DNA from: Acinetobacter schindleri CIP 107287
GTDB lineage: Bacteria > Pseudomonadota > Gammaproteobacteria > Pseudomonadales > Moraxellaceae
Assembly (NCBI RefSeq): GCF_000368625.1
Contig: NZ_KB849574.1
Coordinates: 248,001-312,000, forward strand
Reading direction: 5' to 3'
Length of the DNA: 64,000 bases
Below are positions 40,580-51,087 of the stretch, piece by piece (within the stretch, counting starts at the first letter, position 1; each line of letters starts with the position of its first letter). A model generated the notes under the pieces. The model was not told the DNA's origin, ran no database searches, and worked only from the letters and a program-made list of their open reading frames with translations. Position numbers and translations under genes: made by a program.

Positions 40580-41545
40580 TTAACCTTTTAACTCTGCAGA
40601 TACGATGCCGAAGCCCGCAATCCATTCACTGATTTCTTCATAACAGTGCGTTGTCATTTCGTACTCGCCCATTTCGCTTAAAGCAGCAAATGCCGCCATC
40701 CACGAACGAACTTCCTGACCACCACGGCCACCATCACGGCGGATTTCAGCTTCAGTCATGGCTTCTAGTGCAGCGAAATCAGCATTTTTGAATTTTTCAA
40801 GCAATGCGATATCCCATTCAGCATTCAGAGGAACTGCAACAGAGGTGTCGCCCGCTGCCAGTTTCTGGCCCACTGCAATAATTTTTGACTGACGCGCGTT
40901 ACGTGCTTCAGGTGTCGGGTTACGACCTGCAATCAGGAACTCTTCCACTTCTGGTGGTACAGAACCCATTTGCGGAGTTGGTGGATCGTGTGACAGACCA
41001 CCTGTACCTAAAACAAGGACACGCTCATTTTCAAGGTTCAGAGATTTGATGAACTGACCTACAGCACGGCCTAAAGCGATCGTACGCTTAGTCGTTGGCA
41101 TTGGTGCTGCAGCACCATTAATGAAAATTGGAATCGTTGGATAACGATCAAGTTTGCCTTCACACAGGAAGTGCAATGGCTGAGTCACGCCATGGTCGGC
41201 TTGCATACGGTAAGAATACGCAACGTCCACGCCCTCATCGAGTACACGACGAACCAAGCCCAAAGCTTTGTCTTCAGGTACATCGATATGGTCGTTGTCT
41301 TTACCGTAGTCCCAGTCACCTGCTGCTTTTGCACGGATACCCACGCAGAAACTTGGCATCAGGTCATAGAAGAAACCATTGAAATGGTCAGGACCGAAAG
41401 TAATGATCAGGGTTGGGTCGTAAGCTTTTACTTCAGCAGACAATTTTTCAAAAGCATCACGAACTTTTTGTTCTTGTGCCTTGTCTTGCGGTGAAGCAAA
41501 TTCCATTAAAGGACTGTGCGATGCACAAATAAGTTTAACGGCCAT
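40580..41545 (-). CDS. mhpB: 2,3-dihydroxyphenylpropionate/2,3-dihydroxycinnamate 1,2-dioxygenase
   Basis: 321 residues, class III (LigB-type) extradiol dioxygenase with non-heme Fe(II). Opening KLICASHSPLMEF carries an early metal-site histidine; the QADHGVTQPLHFL segment has the catalytic histidine region. It opens the ring of the catechol meta to the hydroxyls, giving the hydroxy-oxo-nonadienedioate that MhpC cleaves. It is unusual in lying inside the hca operon, between hcaB and hcaD, rather than with mhp genes. Confidence 0.93.
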   Translation of the reverse strand: MAVKLICASHSPLMEFASPQDKAQEQKVRDAFEKLSAEVKAYDPTLIITFGPDHFNGFFYDLMPSFCVGIRAKAAGDWDYGKDNDHIDVPEDKALGLVRRVLDEGVDVAYSYRMQADHGVTQPLHFLCEGKLDRYPTIPIFINGAAAPMPTTKRTIALGRAVGQFIKSLNLENERVLVLGTGGLSHDPPTPQMGSVPPEVEEFLIAGRNPTPEARNARQSKIIAVGQKLAAGDTSVAVPLNAEWDIALLEKFKNADFAALEAMTEAEIRRDGGRGGQEVRSWMAAFAALSEMGEYEMTTHCYEEISEWIAGFGIVSAELKG

Positions 41546-41565
41546 GAGAGACTCCTTAAAAGGAA

Positions 41566-41586
41566 GGCAGCCAAGAGGAGGCTGCC
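41566..41586 (-). other. Intra-operon hairpin between hcaB and mhpB
   Basis: GGCAGCC/GGCTGCC perfect 7-bp stem with a seven-base loop and no T-run, in the 70-base gap upstream of mhpB. It may affect message processing or stability; it is not a terminator. Confidence 0.5.
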
Positions 41587-41615
41587 GGTAAGTCTATTTG
41601 ATTTAGACTAGATTT

Positions 41616-42431
41616 TTATTCGTCAAAGAAACCGGCACGTGGTTGACGTAAACCACGAATCCCCAGACCACATTCTGCATTGATCAGAACACCAGTCAGT
41701 GGACGGTTATTTTGACGAGATGCCAAGAGCACATATGAACCCGTCATATCTTCCGGCTCAGGTAAGAAATTCAGTGGCATACCACGTGCGATTTTCTCAG
41801 GATCACGTGCATCAAGCAGACCAAGATTTTCCTGACCTAAAGATGCAGCACCTTTGATGTTCACATTCATACCTGATGGCGCAACGGCGTTCACTCGTAC
41901 TTTAGGCGCAAGCTCGTAGGCCAGTTCTTTCATAATGCCTACACCGGCATGTTTCGATGCTGTGTAAACTGGACCGCCACCTGCAGAATAAAGTGCAGAA
42001 TTTGACAGTGTAAAAATGATCGAACCTTCAGATTTCACGAGCTCATCAAGTGCAGCTTTCGCGCCTAAGATCAGAGATTTGGTATTAATCCCCATAATCT
42101 CATCAAAGGCTTTTTCCAGCTGCTCACCTGAAGTATTGACGATATCTGCATAGTGATCCCAGATACCGGCATTACCCACGAAACAGTCGAGTTTACCGTA
42201 ACGTTCTACAGTTGCTTTAACAGCGCGGACGTTGTCTTCATAGCTGGCCACATCACCTGCGATTGCCAGCACGCGATCACCAAAATGTGCATTCAGTGCA
42301 TCGACTTTAGACTGTGAACGTTGAAGAACGGCCACTTGTGCACCCTCTTCCAGGAAACGTTCTACCAGTGCCCAACCGAGACCTGAACCACCACCAGTGA
42401 TCAGTGCAACTTCGCCTTGTAGCCAACCCAT
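41616..42431 (-). CDS. hcaB: 3-phenylpropionate/cinnamate cis-dihydrodiol dehydrogenase
   Basis: 271 residues, short-chain dehydrogenase. NAD loop ITGGGSGLG (11-19), NAG near 89 and the catalytic Ser/Tyr/Lys in LSNSALYSAGGGPVYTASKH. It rearomatises the dihydrodiol to 2,3-dihydroxyphenylpropionate. It starts two bases after hcaC. Confidence 0.93.
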   Translation of the reverse strand: MGWLQGEVALITGGGSGLGWALVERFLEEGAQVAVLQRSQSKVDALNAHFGDRVLAIAGDVASYEDNVRAVKATVERYGKLDCFVGNAGIWDHYADIVNTSGEQLEKAFDEIMGINTKSLILGAKAALDELVKSEGSIIFTLSNSALYSAGGGPVYTASKHAGVGIMKELAYELAPKVRVNAVAPSGMNVNIKGAASLGQENLGLLDARDPEKIARGMPLNFLPEPEDMTGSYVLLASRQNNRPLTGVLINAECGLGIRGLRQPRAGFFDE

Positions 42432-42433
42432 GA

Positions 42434-42760
42434 TTACTCTCCTGCCATCTCTACGTATAACGCACCATCTTCAAGTACAACTGGGAATGTTTGAATTGGG
42501 TCAGTTGCTGGTAAGCAAAGTGCCTGACCTGTTTTCAAACAGAAACGAGCTGCATGAAGTGGACATTCCACTGTACCGTCGTCTTCAAGGTAGCCTTCAG
42601 ACATAGAAGCATTACCGTGTGAACAGCGGTCGTTCATTGCGAAGAATTCGCCACCGTTGTTGAATACTGCAAGCGCTTCGATACCGTTTACGCCGCAATC
42701 CACTTTTAACGCTTCGCCTTCGTCTAATTCGTCAACTTGGCAAACAAAAATCTTATTCAT
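42434..42760 (-). CDS. hcaC: Dioxygenase Rieske ferredoxin
   Basis: 108 residues. Rieske [2Fe-2S] ligands C46, H48, C66, H69 in CSHGNASMSEG...VECPLHAARF. It shuttles electrons from HcaD to the oxygenase. Its ATG overlaps the hcaF stop by one base, implying coupled translation. Confidence 0.93.
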   Translation of the reverse strand: MNKIFVCQVDELDEGEALKVDCGVNGIEALAVFNNGGEFFAMNDRCSHGNASMSEGYLEDDGTVECPLHAARFCLKTGQALCLPATDPIQTFPVVLEDGALYVEMAGE

Positions 42761-43278
42761 TAGAAGAACACACTCAGGTTATGTGAGTTATAGGTAACTT
42801 GGTCAAGCGTGATCTTACGGTTGAAGATCTGGAAGCCCAGGCCGCCTTCAACTTTGCGGATCTTGTCATGACGTTTACCACAGTAAATCGTAACGTCTTT
42901 CTCTTTCTGGGTACGGTACAGTAGGTATGTCACGTACACATCGTATTCGCCTTCAACTTCAGTTGGCTCAACAATCACGTTGCTCACCATGTGAGTGGTA
43001 CGTGATGGAGGCTCTTCAGCCCAAGCCATACCAGTTTCTAGACGTGCAACACGACGTTCCAGAAGATCTTTCGTATCGTTGAATACCCAGGTAGTAGGTG
43101 GTTCAACTGAACGACGACGGTCACGCGTTTGAGCGTTTGGTGTAGTACGTAGCGTGTAAGAAATATCTTCAGCCAGCGTGTCTAACCACTCGCGGAATTT
43201 CCAGTCATCAAGAAGCTTGGCTTCTTGATACAGGAACTGACTAATTTGGTGATGAAGTTCTAAACTGATTTGACTCAT
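42760..43278 (-). CDS. hcaF: 3-phenylpropionate/cinnamate dioxygenase beta subunit
   Basis: 172 residues, a ring-hydroxylating dioxygenase small subunit (NTF2-like fold). [20 protein letters not shown] and the ending [12 protein letters not shown] fit the family. It has no cofactor; it supports the alpha subunit in the oxygenase hexamer. A four-base overlap (ATGA) links it to hcaE. Confidence 0.92.
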   Translation of the reverse strand: MSQISLELHHQISQFLYQEAKLLDDWKFREWLDTLAEDISYTLRTTPNAQTRDRRRSVEPPTTWVFNDTKDLLERRVARLETGMAWAEEPPSRTTHMVSNVIVEPTEVEGEYDVYVTYLLYRTQKEKDVTIYCGKRHDKIRKVEGGLGFQIFNRKITLDQVTYNSHNLSVFF

Positions 43279-44642
43279 TTCATAAGCTCCTTCTCGTATT
43301 CGTCAGCCGCAGCTTCAACGTCTTCCCATTTTTCATGAATCAATAAATCTGCCCAACGGCGGTACATACCACGTGCTGCAGTTTCAGAGAAGATATAGTT
43401 AGTGATACCCGGGATACCATCTTCACGTACTTTCTCGTTGCCTTTACCCATTTCCATAATAAGTTTGTTTTGACGCGCTTTGTAACCACGTAAAACTTTT
43501 TGGATTTCGATCCAGTTTTCAGAGTCATCTTGCTCCAGGAAGCCTGCAGGACCGAAGGCACGAGTTGCAGAACGTTCAAATGCTGCTTGTACATCTTCTG
43601 GTGCGTCCGCATCACAGATACAGAATGCCCAAACTTCAGTTTTGTTTGGACCACGTGGGTGCCATACACGAAGAGTCGCAGTACCGTTCAACCAAGACAA
43701 TGTAGGGAACATGGTGTTGTGACCCGCTAAACGAAGCGCACGAGTTTCACCTAGGCGTTCTTTCACTTCTTCGTAAGTTTCACGGAAGTAGTTCGCTACT
43801 TCACCGTCAACCCATACGTTTGCATCTGGTTTCTCTGTGAAGAAGAAGCCTGAACCGTGACCACGTGAACCGTATTGGATCGCGTCTTTCGCAGTTTCCC
43901 AAACTGGACGAGCAGTTTGTGCAGCACCTAATTTCTTAGAAGATTCGTCGTCTGGTTTTGCACCAAGTACCTGAATTGCAGATGCGTGAGAGAACAACGC
44001 GTGGTATTGGTCAGATGCGAACTGTTCGGCTGCAAATTTCCAGTTACACTCGATTTCCCATTTGTGTACACCACCCACGATCACAGTACCGCCTTCACGA
44101 CGATCGACAACACCGTCCAGGTACCAAGCGATATCGCCCATGTATTCTTCTAGATCTGGCGTAGTTTCATCCCAGCATCCGAAGATCAGGCCTTTGTATG
44201 ATTTAACGCGGTTAACTTCTACCAGACCCCATTGCTCTTTACATGCACCATGTGGGTAAGCACGATCTTCAAGCGGAATGTCTTTTAGAGAACCGTCAAT
44301 ACCGTATGACCAGCCGTGGTACGGGCAAGTGAATGCACGTGTATTACCACAGTCAGCAAAGCTCACACGCATAGAACGGTGACGGCACTGGTTTAAGAAT
44401 GCTTTGATTGAGCCGTCTTTTTGACGTGCCACGATGATTGGATCTTCACCCATATAGGTATTGAAGAAGTCACCGGCCTTAGGAATCTGGCTTTCATGGC
44501 AAAGGAACAACCATGTACGACCGAAGACACGTTCAAGTTCTAATTCGTAAATGTCAGGATCTGTATAGATAGATGGCGTGATACGTCCATTTTGTGCATC
44601 GACTAAAGCGTCGATTTCGCGCACATCAATTTTTCCACTCAT
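43275..44642 (-). CDS. hcaE: 3-phenylpropionate/cinnamate dioxygenase alpha subunit
   Basis: 455 residues from [11 protein letters not shown], whose ATG has AGGAG upstream; a GTG ten codons earlier lies beyond it. The N-terminal Rieske cluster has C86, H88, C106, H109 ([14 protein letters not shown]...FTCPYHG). The catalytic iron site is in [20 protein letters not shown] (Asp and two His). With HcaF, HcaC and HcaD it inserts both oxygen atoms into the ring at positions 2 and 3. First gene of the operon. Confidence 0.94.
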   Translation of the reverse strand: MSGKIDVREIDALVDAQNGRITPSIYTDPDIYELELERVFGRTWLFLCHESQIPKAGDFFNTYMGEDPIIVARQKDGSIKAFLNQCRHRSMRVSFADCGNTRAFTCPYHGWSYGIDGSLKDIPLEDRAYPHGACKEQWGLVEVNRVKSYKGLIFGCWDETTPDLEEYMGDIAWYLDGVVDRREGGTVIVGGVHKWEIECNWKFAAEQFASDQYHALFSHASAIQVLGAKPDDESSKKLGAAQTARPVWETAKDAIQYGSRGHGSGFFFTEKPDANVWVDGEVANYFRETYEEVKERLGETRALRLAGHNTMFPTLSWLNGTATLRVWHPRGPNKTEVWAFCICDADAPEDVQAAFERSATRAFGPAGFLEQDDSENWIEIQKVLRGYKARQNKLIMEMGKGNEKVREDGIPGITNYIFSETAARGMYRRWADLLIHEKWEDVEAAADEYEKELMK

Positions 44643-44809
44643 GAAAAGCTCTCCTGTGACCAGATATGGCACAAAGTAATAGACTCAACTTTTCAACGAT
44701 GATGGATTTTTGAGTGAATTTGCGGAAATATTTTTTTTGTTTTGATTAATAGATTTCACCAATTAATCACTTGGCGATATTCTCCATTAAAACACTTTTT
44801 TTACGACAC

Positions 44810-44868
44810 ATTCATTTACTTTGTGAATGGTAAAATAAGCTTCACCATATAGTTGCTTATGCACTATA
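44810..44868. promoter_or_regulatory. Inverted repeats in the hcaE-hcaR intergenic region
   Basis: Two inverted repeats with nine-base spacers: ATTCA/TGAAT at 44810-44828 and TATAGT/ACTATA at 44848-44868. They lie between the divergent start codons (44642 and 44922), where a LysR regulator would bind. Neither has the strict T-N11-A spacing. Confidence 0.45.
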
Positions 44869-44921
44869 CTGCCTGAAAATTATAGTAATACATTTTTTGG
44901 ATTACTCGGCGGGCTAGTTTT

Positions 44922-45824
44922 ATGGAATTACGACATCTTCGTTACTTTATTACCGTTGCTGAAGAACTGAACTTTAGCAAGGCGGCACTCAAACTTTATA
45001 CGGCACAGCCTTCTTTGAGTCAGCAAATCAAAGACCTGGAAGAAGATGTCGGCGTAAAGCTACTCAACCGTACTAAGCGTAAAGTCGAACTCACTGAGGA
45101 AGGTGCTGTATTCCTTGAACAGGCACGCCTGACGCTGGCTCAAGCAGATAAAGCGATTGCCATGGCACGCCAGGTATCACAAGCCAAGCAGCAGATGCTG
45201 CGCATTGGTTTCGTTCCTGTAGCAGAGATGAAAATCTTCCCTTATGTGCTGCCAAATCTGCGCGTTCAAAATCCAGACCTGAAAATTGAACTGCTCAGCC
45301 TGAATAACACTGAACAGATGAAACTGCTCAAAAAAGGTGAGCTAGATCTGACCTTTACCCGTCATAACTTCAACAGTGACGAGATTGAAAGCCAGTTTGT
45401 CATTCGTGAACCATTAATCTTTATTCTTCCGAAAGATCATCCACTTGCGAAATATGACCGTATTCCGGTGAAAGCCCTCAATGGCATTGATTTTATTATT
45501 CCTTCAGCAGAACAGTCATTGACGCTGCACAATGCTATCCTGGACTTCGCTAAAGCCAATGGTATTGAATTTAATATTGTGCAGAAAGCAGACAATATTC
45601 TGTTTAACATCAACTCGATCGGGATTGGTTTAGGTTGTACTATTCTGCCAGGCTATATCGCGCCACTGACCATGAACAATACGGTGATTCGTCCCTTAGA
45701 CGTTGAACTGCCTTATCTGGATCTGTATGTCAGCTACCGTAAAGATGGCAATTCGGTTGCAGTGAAGAAATTCCTTGAATTACTGACACGTGTATTCTAT
45801 CTCGATATTAATCGCGATCAGTAA
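44922..45824 (+). CDS. hcaR: LysR-family regulator, HcaR-like
   Basis: 300 residues. Helix-turn-helix at about 1-60 (MELRHLRYFITVAEELNFSK, AALKLYTAQPSLSQQIKDLE), then the substrate-binding domain. It diverges from hcaE in the standard arrangement of a LysR activator and its target operon, and it is surrounded by phenylpropionate genes, so an HcaR role is the natural reading. The symbol follows context; sequence identity to E. coli HcaR was not computed. Confidence 0.82.
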   Translation: MELRHLRYFITVAEELNFSKAALKLYTAQPSLSQQIKDLEEDVGVKLLNRTKRKVELTEEGAVFLEQARLTLAQADKAIAMARQVSQAKQQMLRIGFVPVAEMKIFPYVLPNLRVQNPDLKIELLSLNNTEQMKLLKKGELDLTFTRHNFNSDEIESQFVIREPLIFILPKDHPLAKYDRIPVKALNGIDFIIPSAEQSLTLHNAILDFAKANGIEFNIVQKADNILFNINSIGIGLGCTILPGYIAPLTMNNTVIRPLDVELPYLDLYVSYRKDGNSVAVKKFLELLTRVFYLDINRDQ

Positions 45825-45848
45825 AAATAAGCCTTTAGCTTAATCCCG

Positions 45849-45884
45849 ACGCGCTTACTGACAAGCTCAGAGGCGCGTTTTTTA
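45849..45884 (+). terminator. Terminator of hcaR
   Basis: ACGCGC/GCGCGT stem around an 18-base loop followed by six T. Confidence 0.65.
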
Positions 45885-46174
45885 TTCCCCCAATTCAAAT
45901 GTGTATTTTTTAATCAAACAGAAACATCTGTATTTAACGTTTTAATCTATATTTCTGCCAACCGCTATATTAAAAAAATCTATCAAAATTTCCAAATTGA
46001 TTATTTAATACTCAAACCACCCCCTGCTTTTACAACTTAAGTCTAATGCGATTTTAAGGGTAAGAAAAAAGGATTTAGACGCCAAAGATATTGTGCAAAT
46101 TATGTTTAAATCTAAATCAGTGGTTAATGAGAATCACCCTCATTGAATGCATTTAATTTTATCTTTTTAAGTAT
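45885..46174. other. Gene-free AT-rich spacer between hcaR and mhpC
   Basis: No ORF, RNA or repeat I can support; flanked by the two terminators of the convergent genes. Confidence 0.5.
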
Positions 46175-46204
46175 AAAAAAAGGATGGCTTCAGCCATCCT
46201 TTTT
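46175..46204 (-). terminator. Terminator of mhpC
   Basis: AGGATGGC/GCCATCCT stem with a TTCA loop and T-runs on both strands. Confidence 0.85.
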
Positions 46205-46218
46205 CACCGAGCTACGAC

Positions 46219-47079
46219 TTATTTTACGCCGTGAACAGCCAGGTAGTTTTTAATGACAGTATTGAACTCATCTGCTTTTTCAACTTGAGACCAGTGGCCA
46301 CATTGGCTGAAAATATGTGCATCAGCATTTGGCACGATGTTCAGGATGTCCCAAGTACGAGAAACTGGAATCACCACGTCTTGAGTACCGTGAATCAAAA
46401 GTACAGGAACAGTGATGTCTTTCATCTTTTCGAAGTCTAACGGGAATTCGAAACGGTCACGGTCACGTGCCCCTACAACATCCATCAAACGGTTTGATGC
46501 ATAGTCATTTGCAGCAGAAGCAAAACGTACTTTCACCAATTCATCAGTAATCAGGTCTTTGTTCACAACGAACATAGAAAGTGTCTTTTTGATACCTTCT
46601 TCGGTCAATACTGGATTTGCATGTGCTTTCAGTGCAGCAGTCTGTTTTGCACCGCCGGTACCCATAGATACAATACCTAAAACACGCTCTGGATAATCCA
46701 GTGCCAATTGGAATGCCAACCAGCCACCTAAAGAGTTACCTACCAACCAGGTTTTTTCAATGCCAAGAGCATCTAGAGTACGGATCGCGTGATCAACCCA
46801 GGCACGGATACCATAAGCAGTGTTAGGTGCAACAACAGTTTGACCATAACCAATCGTGTCAATTGCGATACAACGTGCTTGCTCACCAATTGCAGGCAGG
46901 TTCAACCACCAGTTTGCAGCAGCAGATACGCCAGTACCAGAACCATGAAGGAATAGAATTGGTGTACCTTCACCAATTTCGTGGTAGTGAGTCAACTCAC
47001 CTTCTGCAGTTTCAATCCATTTGTCTTCTAAGCCAAAGAATGGATCTGTTTTATAATCAGGGATTTGAACAGTGCTCAT
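46219..47079 (-). CDS. mhpC: 2-hydroxy-6-oxonona-2,4-dienedioate hydrolase
   Basis: 286 residues, alpha/beta hydrolase. Oxyanion-hole segment LFLHGSGTGVSAAANWW; nucleophile S116 in VGNSLGGW; acid in IHGTQDVVIP; catalytic His in CGHWSQVEKAD. It splits the ring-fission product into succinate (or fumarate from cinnamate) and 2-hydroxypenta-2,4-dienoate. Separately transcribed from mhpB, on the other side of hcaR. Confidence 0.92.
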   Translation of the reverse strand: MSTVQIPDYKTDPFFGLEDKWIETAEGELTHYHEIGEGTPILFLHGSGTGVSAAANWWLNLPAIGEQARCIAIDTIGYGQTVVAPNTAYGIRAWVDHAIRTLDALGIEKTWLVGNSLGGWLAFQLALDYPERVLGIVSMGTGGAKQTAALKAHANPVLTEEGIKKTLSMFVVNKDLITDELVKVRFASAANDYASNRLMDVVGARDRDRFEFPLDFEKMKDITVPVLLIHGTQDVVIPVSRTWDILNIVPNADAHIFSQCGHWSQVEKADEFNTVIKNYLAVHGVK

Positions 47080-47313
47080 GTTGATTCCTCGTACAGTCTT
47101 TAGCTTGCGTGTCCATCTATTCAGAGGTCGACGGCAAGTTGACTCTTTAAAAAATGAATTTTTACAGCTTTATATTAACCGCTTAGCACAGCTCAACTGA
47201 TACAAAATTACGATTGCATACTATAAAAAATATATAATTTAAGATATTGTTTTATATAATTATTTTAAAAATAATTCCTTATGAATACTCAGGCTTTAAA
47301 TTTCAAATGACAT

Positions 47314-47346
47314 AAAAAAGAGCGGTATTAGTATACCGCTCTTTTA
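47314..47346 (-). terminator. Terminator of the porin gene
   Basis: AGAGCGGTAT/ATACCGCTCT perfect 10-bp stem, TAGT loop, T-runs on both strands. Confidence 0.85.
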
Positions 47347-47357
47347 AATTCTCAATT

Positions 47358-48647
47358 TTAGAATTTATAGGTATAAGTTGTTGCAATACGATGTTCCTGC
47401 AAATCAAAGCCACCTGCAATATTGTCATAGTTGGTATCGATGAACATGTATTGGAAACCTAAGCCTTTTAATTTACCTTCAGGAACAACATAATTAACAA
47501 TTACATTGTTTTCATCTTCCTTACCACGCTTATTGCCAGCACCATTGTCTACGTCCCATCCTTTAAAATGACGTAAAGTTGCAGTTAAACCTTTCGCACC
47601 CAGCTCTGAGAAGTCATAGGTATAACCAAGACTCCATGATTTTTCGTCTTTACGAATAAAACTTGCTACAGACCAGTTGTCTAAATATGGTTGTGGAACC
47701 CATCCGCCCAGAGTCGGGAACATAGTGGCTCTCGTACCATGATCACCAAACATTTGCTGATAGCCCAACTGAACTGTATGAGCACCCTGATTTACTTTTA
47801 GGCCTGCAGAAACCGCCTGGCTATCGATATTGCCATAAAGTTTGTCACCAGATTCACTGTTATCAAAGTAGCGAACGTGTCCATCGAGCTTAGTCTTTTC
47901 ACCGACAGTTGTTTTATAATCTGTAGCTACATAATGCTGTTTATAGATATTGGTCACATCGGCATACCAATAGCTACTAGTAAATTCAGGTGTGAATTGA
48001 TGGTCGATTCCTACGATATACATACCGTCATCAGTGGATAGACCTGCAGCTTCAGCTTTAGCAAAATCATTTTGCGGGAACAGCGTTAAATTTTGATATT
48101 GATTATCATAACGCGCATTAATACCATCAATATAAGCCAAGGTCAGTTTAGTGTCTTTGATATCTTTAGATTCTAGCCATGCGCCACTATAGGTCGTTAG
48201 CAATTGACGAGATGGATCAAAGAACACCACTGGTGACAGGGGTTGTAAGTCACCTACTTTCAATTCAGTTTGACCAACTTTTGCTTTTAAGGTTACGCCC
48301 AACTTGGCATTATCACGTTCAGTCTTCTGCTCTTTGTTGCTATATGGCATGTGAATATCATTCACATTATCAGGAGATTTCAAACCTACGGCATATTGTG
48401 CTAATAGATCGGCACCTACCTGAACCCCACCACCGATATCGTGATAACCAGACTTAGCATCTAGTGTTACCGCTTGCGTCCAGTTACCATAGTTTTTTTG
48501 AGATTCATTATCATAATTACGTTCTAAATAAAAATTCTTAAATTTTAATTGAACGTTACTGTCGTCAATAAAATCAGCTTGAGCAGCTGTTATTCCTAAA
48601 GTCGCTGTTGCAGCAATGATTGCTATCCATAAATTATGACGACGCAT
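47358..48647 (-). CDS. OprD-family outer-membrane porin
   Basis: 429 residues. Signal peptide ends near AAQADF (residues about 22-26). The mature part is strand-rich with alternating aromatic patterns and ends in phenylalanine (IATTYTYKF), as beta-barrel porins do. The opening FIDDSNVQLKFKNFYLERNY is characteristic of OprD-type proteins, which admit small acids and aromatics. Its place inside the phenylpropionate island suggests uptake of 3-phenylpropionate or cinnamate. It stands alone between mhpC and mhpE with its own terminator. Confidence 0.85.
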   Translation of the reverse strand: MRRHNLWIAIIAATATLGITAAQADFIDDSNVQLKFKNFYLERNYDNESQKNYGNWTQAVTLDAKSGYHDIGGGVQVGADLLAQYAVGLKSPDNVNDIHMPYSNKEQKTERDNAKLGVTLKAKVGQTELKVGDLQPLSPVVFFDPSRQLLTTYSGAWLESKDIKDTKLTLAYIDGINARYDNQYQNLTLFPQNDFAKAEAAGLSTDDGMYIVGIDHQFTPEFTSSYWYADVTNIYKQHYVATDYKTTVGEKTKLDGHVRYFDNSESGDKLYGNIDSQAVSAGLKVNQGAHTVQLGYQQMFGDHGTRATMFPTLGGWVPQPYLDNWSVASFIRKDEKSWSLGYTYDFSELGAKGLTATLRHFKGWDVDNGAGNKRGKEDENNVIVNYVVPEGKLKGLGFQYMFIDTNYDNIAGGFDLQEHRIATTYTYKF

Positions 48648-49091
48648 TTTCTTTGTCCTTAACCAACATAAGAAGTAATGGCTGCATCATGCTGAACAAC
48701 GTATTTATTTAAAATCCGACCACAGTATTAACTTTTTGATCCCAATTATTTTTCTGGATTTATTTGAATATATTTATCATTTCTTTAATATTTTTAAAAT
48801 CTTAGATATTTTTTATTATTTTACTAAACAATGAAAATAACTCTTTGTTCTATATTTCAAATTCAAGATTAAAAAATATATAAACTCTTTAAAATCTATT
48901 TTTTAATCGTTTTTACGTTTAAGGCTTTTTATAATACCCAAAAACTATAAGTTGTATTTATAAAAAATATGATAGATATTTAATTCAGGGGATTTATTTC
49001 GCAGTTCAAATATTTATGTACGACAGCATACATAAGTTATTTCTAAATTTATTTTTAATTGTGTTGCTTAAATATTTTTAAATTTAAAAAT
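48648..49091. other. Gene-free, very AT-rich spacer upstream of the porin gene
   Basis: About 440 bases dominated by A/T runs, between the porin start and the mhpE terminator. No ORF, tRNA or clear repeat. It must hold the porin promoter. Confidence 0.5.
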
Positions 49092-49119
49092 AAAAAAGCG
49101 CCCTTTCGGACGCTTTTTT
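49092..49119 (-). terminator. Terminator of the mhpDFE operon
   Basis: AAAAAAGCG/CGCTTTTTT with inner CC/GG pairs around a TTTC loop; one mismatch in the stem. Confidence 0.8.
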
Positions 49120-49138
49120 AAAACTTGCGTTTTAACAA

Positions 49139-50158
49139 TTAAGCTTGAAGCTCACGTGCTTTCGCCATTGTTAATGCCAAATCTTCGATCATGTCTTCCT
49201 GACCACCAACCGTACCACGGCGACCAAGTTCCATCAGGATTTCACGCGCAGAAACGCCATATTTCGCTTCAGCACGTTTCGCGAACAACAGGAATGAAGA
49301 GTAAACACCCGCATAACCTAAAGTTGCCGCATCACGGTCTGCACGAATTGGGTTGTGCATCATTGGAATCACCAGGTCTTCAGCAACGTCTTGTACTTTG
49401 AACAAGTCAACGCCAGTGTCCATACCCATACGGTTTGCAACAGCGATGAACAATTCAAGTGGTGTGTTACCCGCACCAGCACCAAGACCAGCAGACGCTA
49501 AGTCAACACGTACCGCACCTGCTTGAACAGCAGCAACAGTGTTTGATACACCCATACCTAAGTTATGGTGACCGTGGAAACCAAGTTCGATGCTTGGATC
49601 CAAGTGTTGACGTAAGTGACCTACGCGGTCGATCACATCTTGAGGAAGCATGTAACCCGCAGAGTCAGTCACATAAATACAGTTTGCACCGTAAGACACC
49701 ATCTTGTTTGCTTCTTCAAGCAATTTTTCAGGTGAAGCCATGTGAGCTAACATCAAGAAGCCCACTGTATCCATTTCTAATTTACGTGCAGCGGTAATGT
49801 GCTGTTCCGAACAATCCGCTTCAGTACAATGCGTCGCCACACGAATGGTAGATACACCAATTTCATGTGCCATTTTCAAATGGTCAACCGTACCGATACC
49901 AGGAAGAAGTAATGCAGATACTTTTGCGTTCTTCATACGTGGTACAACAGCAGACAGATATTCTTCATCCGTTGCAGCAGCAAAACCGTAGTTCACTGAT
50001 GAACCACCAAGACCGTCACCGTGAGTCACTTCAATTAAAGGTACGCCTGCATCATCAAGTGCTGTTGAAATGGCAATCATTTGCTCAACAGTGGTTTGAT
50101 GGCGCTGTGGGTGCATACCATCACGCAAAGTCATATCATGAACAATAATCTTAGACAT
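49139..50158 (-). CDS. mhpE: 4-hydroxy-2-oxovalerate aldolase
   Basis: 339 residues, HMGL-like TIM barrel with a divalent metal. [15 protein letters not shown] at the start and [14 protein letters not shown] carry the metal-binding histidines. It cleaves 4-hydroxy-2-oxovalerate to pyruvate and acetaldehyde, which is channelled to MhpF. The C-terminal part (about 275-339) is the DmpG-like communication domain. Eleven bases after mhpF. Confidence 0.94.
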   Translation of the reverse strand: MSKIIVHDMTLRDGMHPQRHQTTVEQMIAISTALDDAGVPLIEVTHGDGLGGSSVNYGFAAATDEEYLSAVVPRMKNAKVSALLLPGIGTVDHLKMAHEIGVSTIRVATHCTEADCSEQHITAARKLEMDTVGFLMLAHMASPEKLLEEANKMVSYGANCIYVTDSAGYMLPQDVIDRVGHLRQHLDPSIELGFHGHHNLGMGVSNTVAAVQAGAVRVDLASAGLGAGAGNTPLELFIAVANRMGMDTGVDLFKVQDVAEDLVIPMMHNPIRADRDAATLGYAGVYSSFLLFAKRAEAKYGVSAREILMELGRRGTVGGQEDMIEDLALTMAKARELQA

Positions 50159-50169
50159 GTGGTTGCTCC

Positions 50170-51066
50170 TTAAGCTTCTTCTTTGTTGAATACGTGTTCA
50201 GCGAACATTTCTGCAGTACGTGCAGCTGCTGCTGTCATAATGTCTAAGTTACCTGCATATTTCGGCAGGAAGTCACCCAAACCTTCTACTTCTAGGAAGA
50301 TAGAAACACGGTTACCGTCAAAAATAGGACCGTTTACAAGTTTATAACCTGGTACATATTTTTGAACTTCTTTAATCATTGCGTGTACTGATTCAGTGAT
50401 CGCCGCTTGATCTGGTTCACCTTCTACTAGACAGTGAACAGTGTCACGCATCATCAGTGGTGGCTCAGCCGGGTTAATGATGATGATCGCTTTACCTTGT
50501 TTCGCACCACCAACTTTCTCAATTGCGCCTGCAGTTGTACGCGTAAATTCATCAATGTTTTTACGTGTACCAGGACCAACAGATTTAGTCGATACAGTTG
50601 CAATGATTTCACCGTATTCAACAGGTTGAACGCGAGATACTGCAGCAACCATTGGAATTGTTGCCTGACCACCACAAGTTACCATGTTTACGTTTGGCAC
50701 TTCGCCAGCTGCAAGCAATGCTTCAAGGTTCACTGGTGGTACGCAGAATGGACCAATCGCTGCAGGCGTTAAGTCAATCATGAGCACGCCAAGTTCATTT
50801 AACTTGCGGCTGTTTTCAGCGTGAACGTAGGCAGATGTTGCGTCGAATGCAATTTTGATGTCATCTTCAAGAACGTGAGGAAGAAGACCATCTACACCTT
50901 CAGCAGTAGTTTTTAAACCCATTTTCGCTGCACGCGCAAGACCTTCAGAAGTTGGGTCAATACCCACCATCCATACTGGTTCTAACCATTCGCTGCGTTG
51001 TAACTTGTAAAGCAAATCCGTACCAATATTACCTGGACCGATCATTGCACATTTAATCTTTTTCAT
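50170..51066 (-). CDS. mhpF: Acetaldehyde dehydrogenase (acylating)
   Basis: 298 residues. NAD fold [17 protein letters not shown]; catalytic cysteine C131 in [13 protein letters not shown]. It converts acetaldehyde, NAD and CoA to acetyl-CoA, in a complex with MhpE. It follows mhpD after 21 bases. Confidence 0.94.
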   Translation of the reverse strand: MKKIKCAMIGPGNIGTDLLYKLQRSEWLEPVWMVGIDPTSEGLARAAKMGLKTTAEGVDGLLPHVLEDDIKIAFDATSAYVHAENSRKLNELGVLMIDLTPAAIGPFCVPPVNLEALLAAGEVPNVNMVTCGGQATIPMVAAVSRVQPVEYGEIIATVSTKSVGPGTRKNIDEFTRTTAGAIEKVGGAKQGKAIIIINPAEPPLMMRDTVHCLVEGEPDQAAITESVHAMIKEVQKYVPGYKLVNGPIFDGNRVSIFLEVEGLGDFLPKYAGNLDIMTAAAARTAEMFAEHVFNKEEA

Positions 51067-51087
51067 GAATGTACTCTCAATATTCGA

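Noticed and set aside
44810..44868. Strict LysR T-N11-A box
   Set aside because: The inverted repeats are real, but the symmetric T-A pair falls at N13 or is missing, so I report only the repeats.
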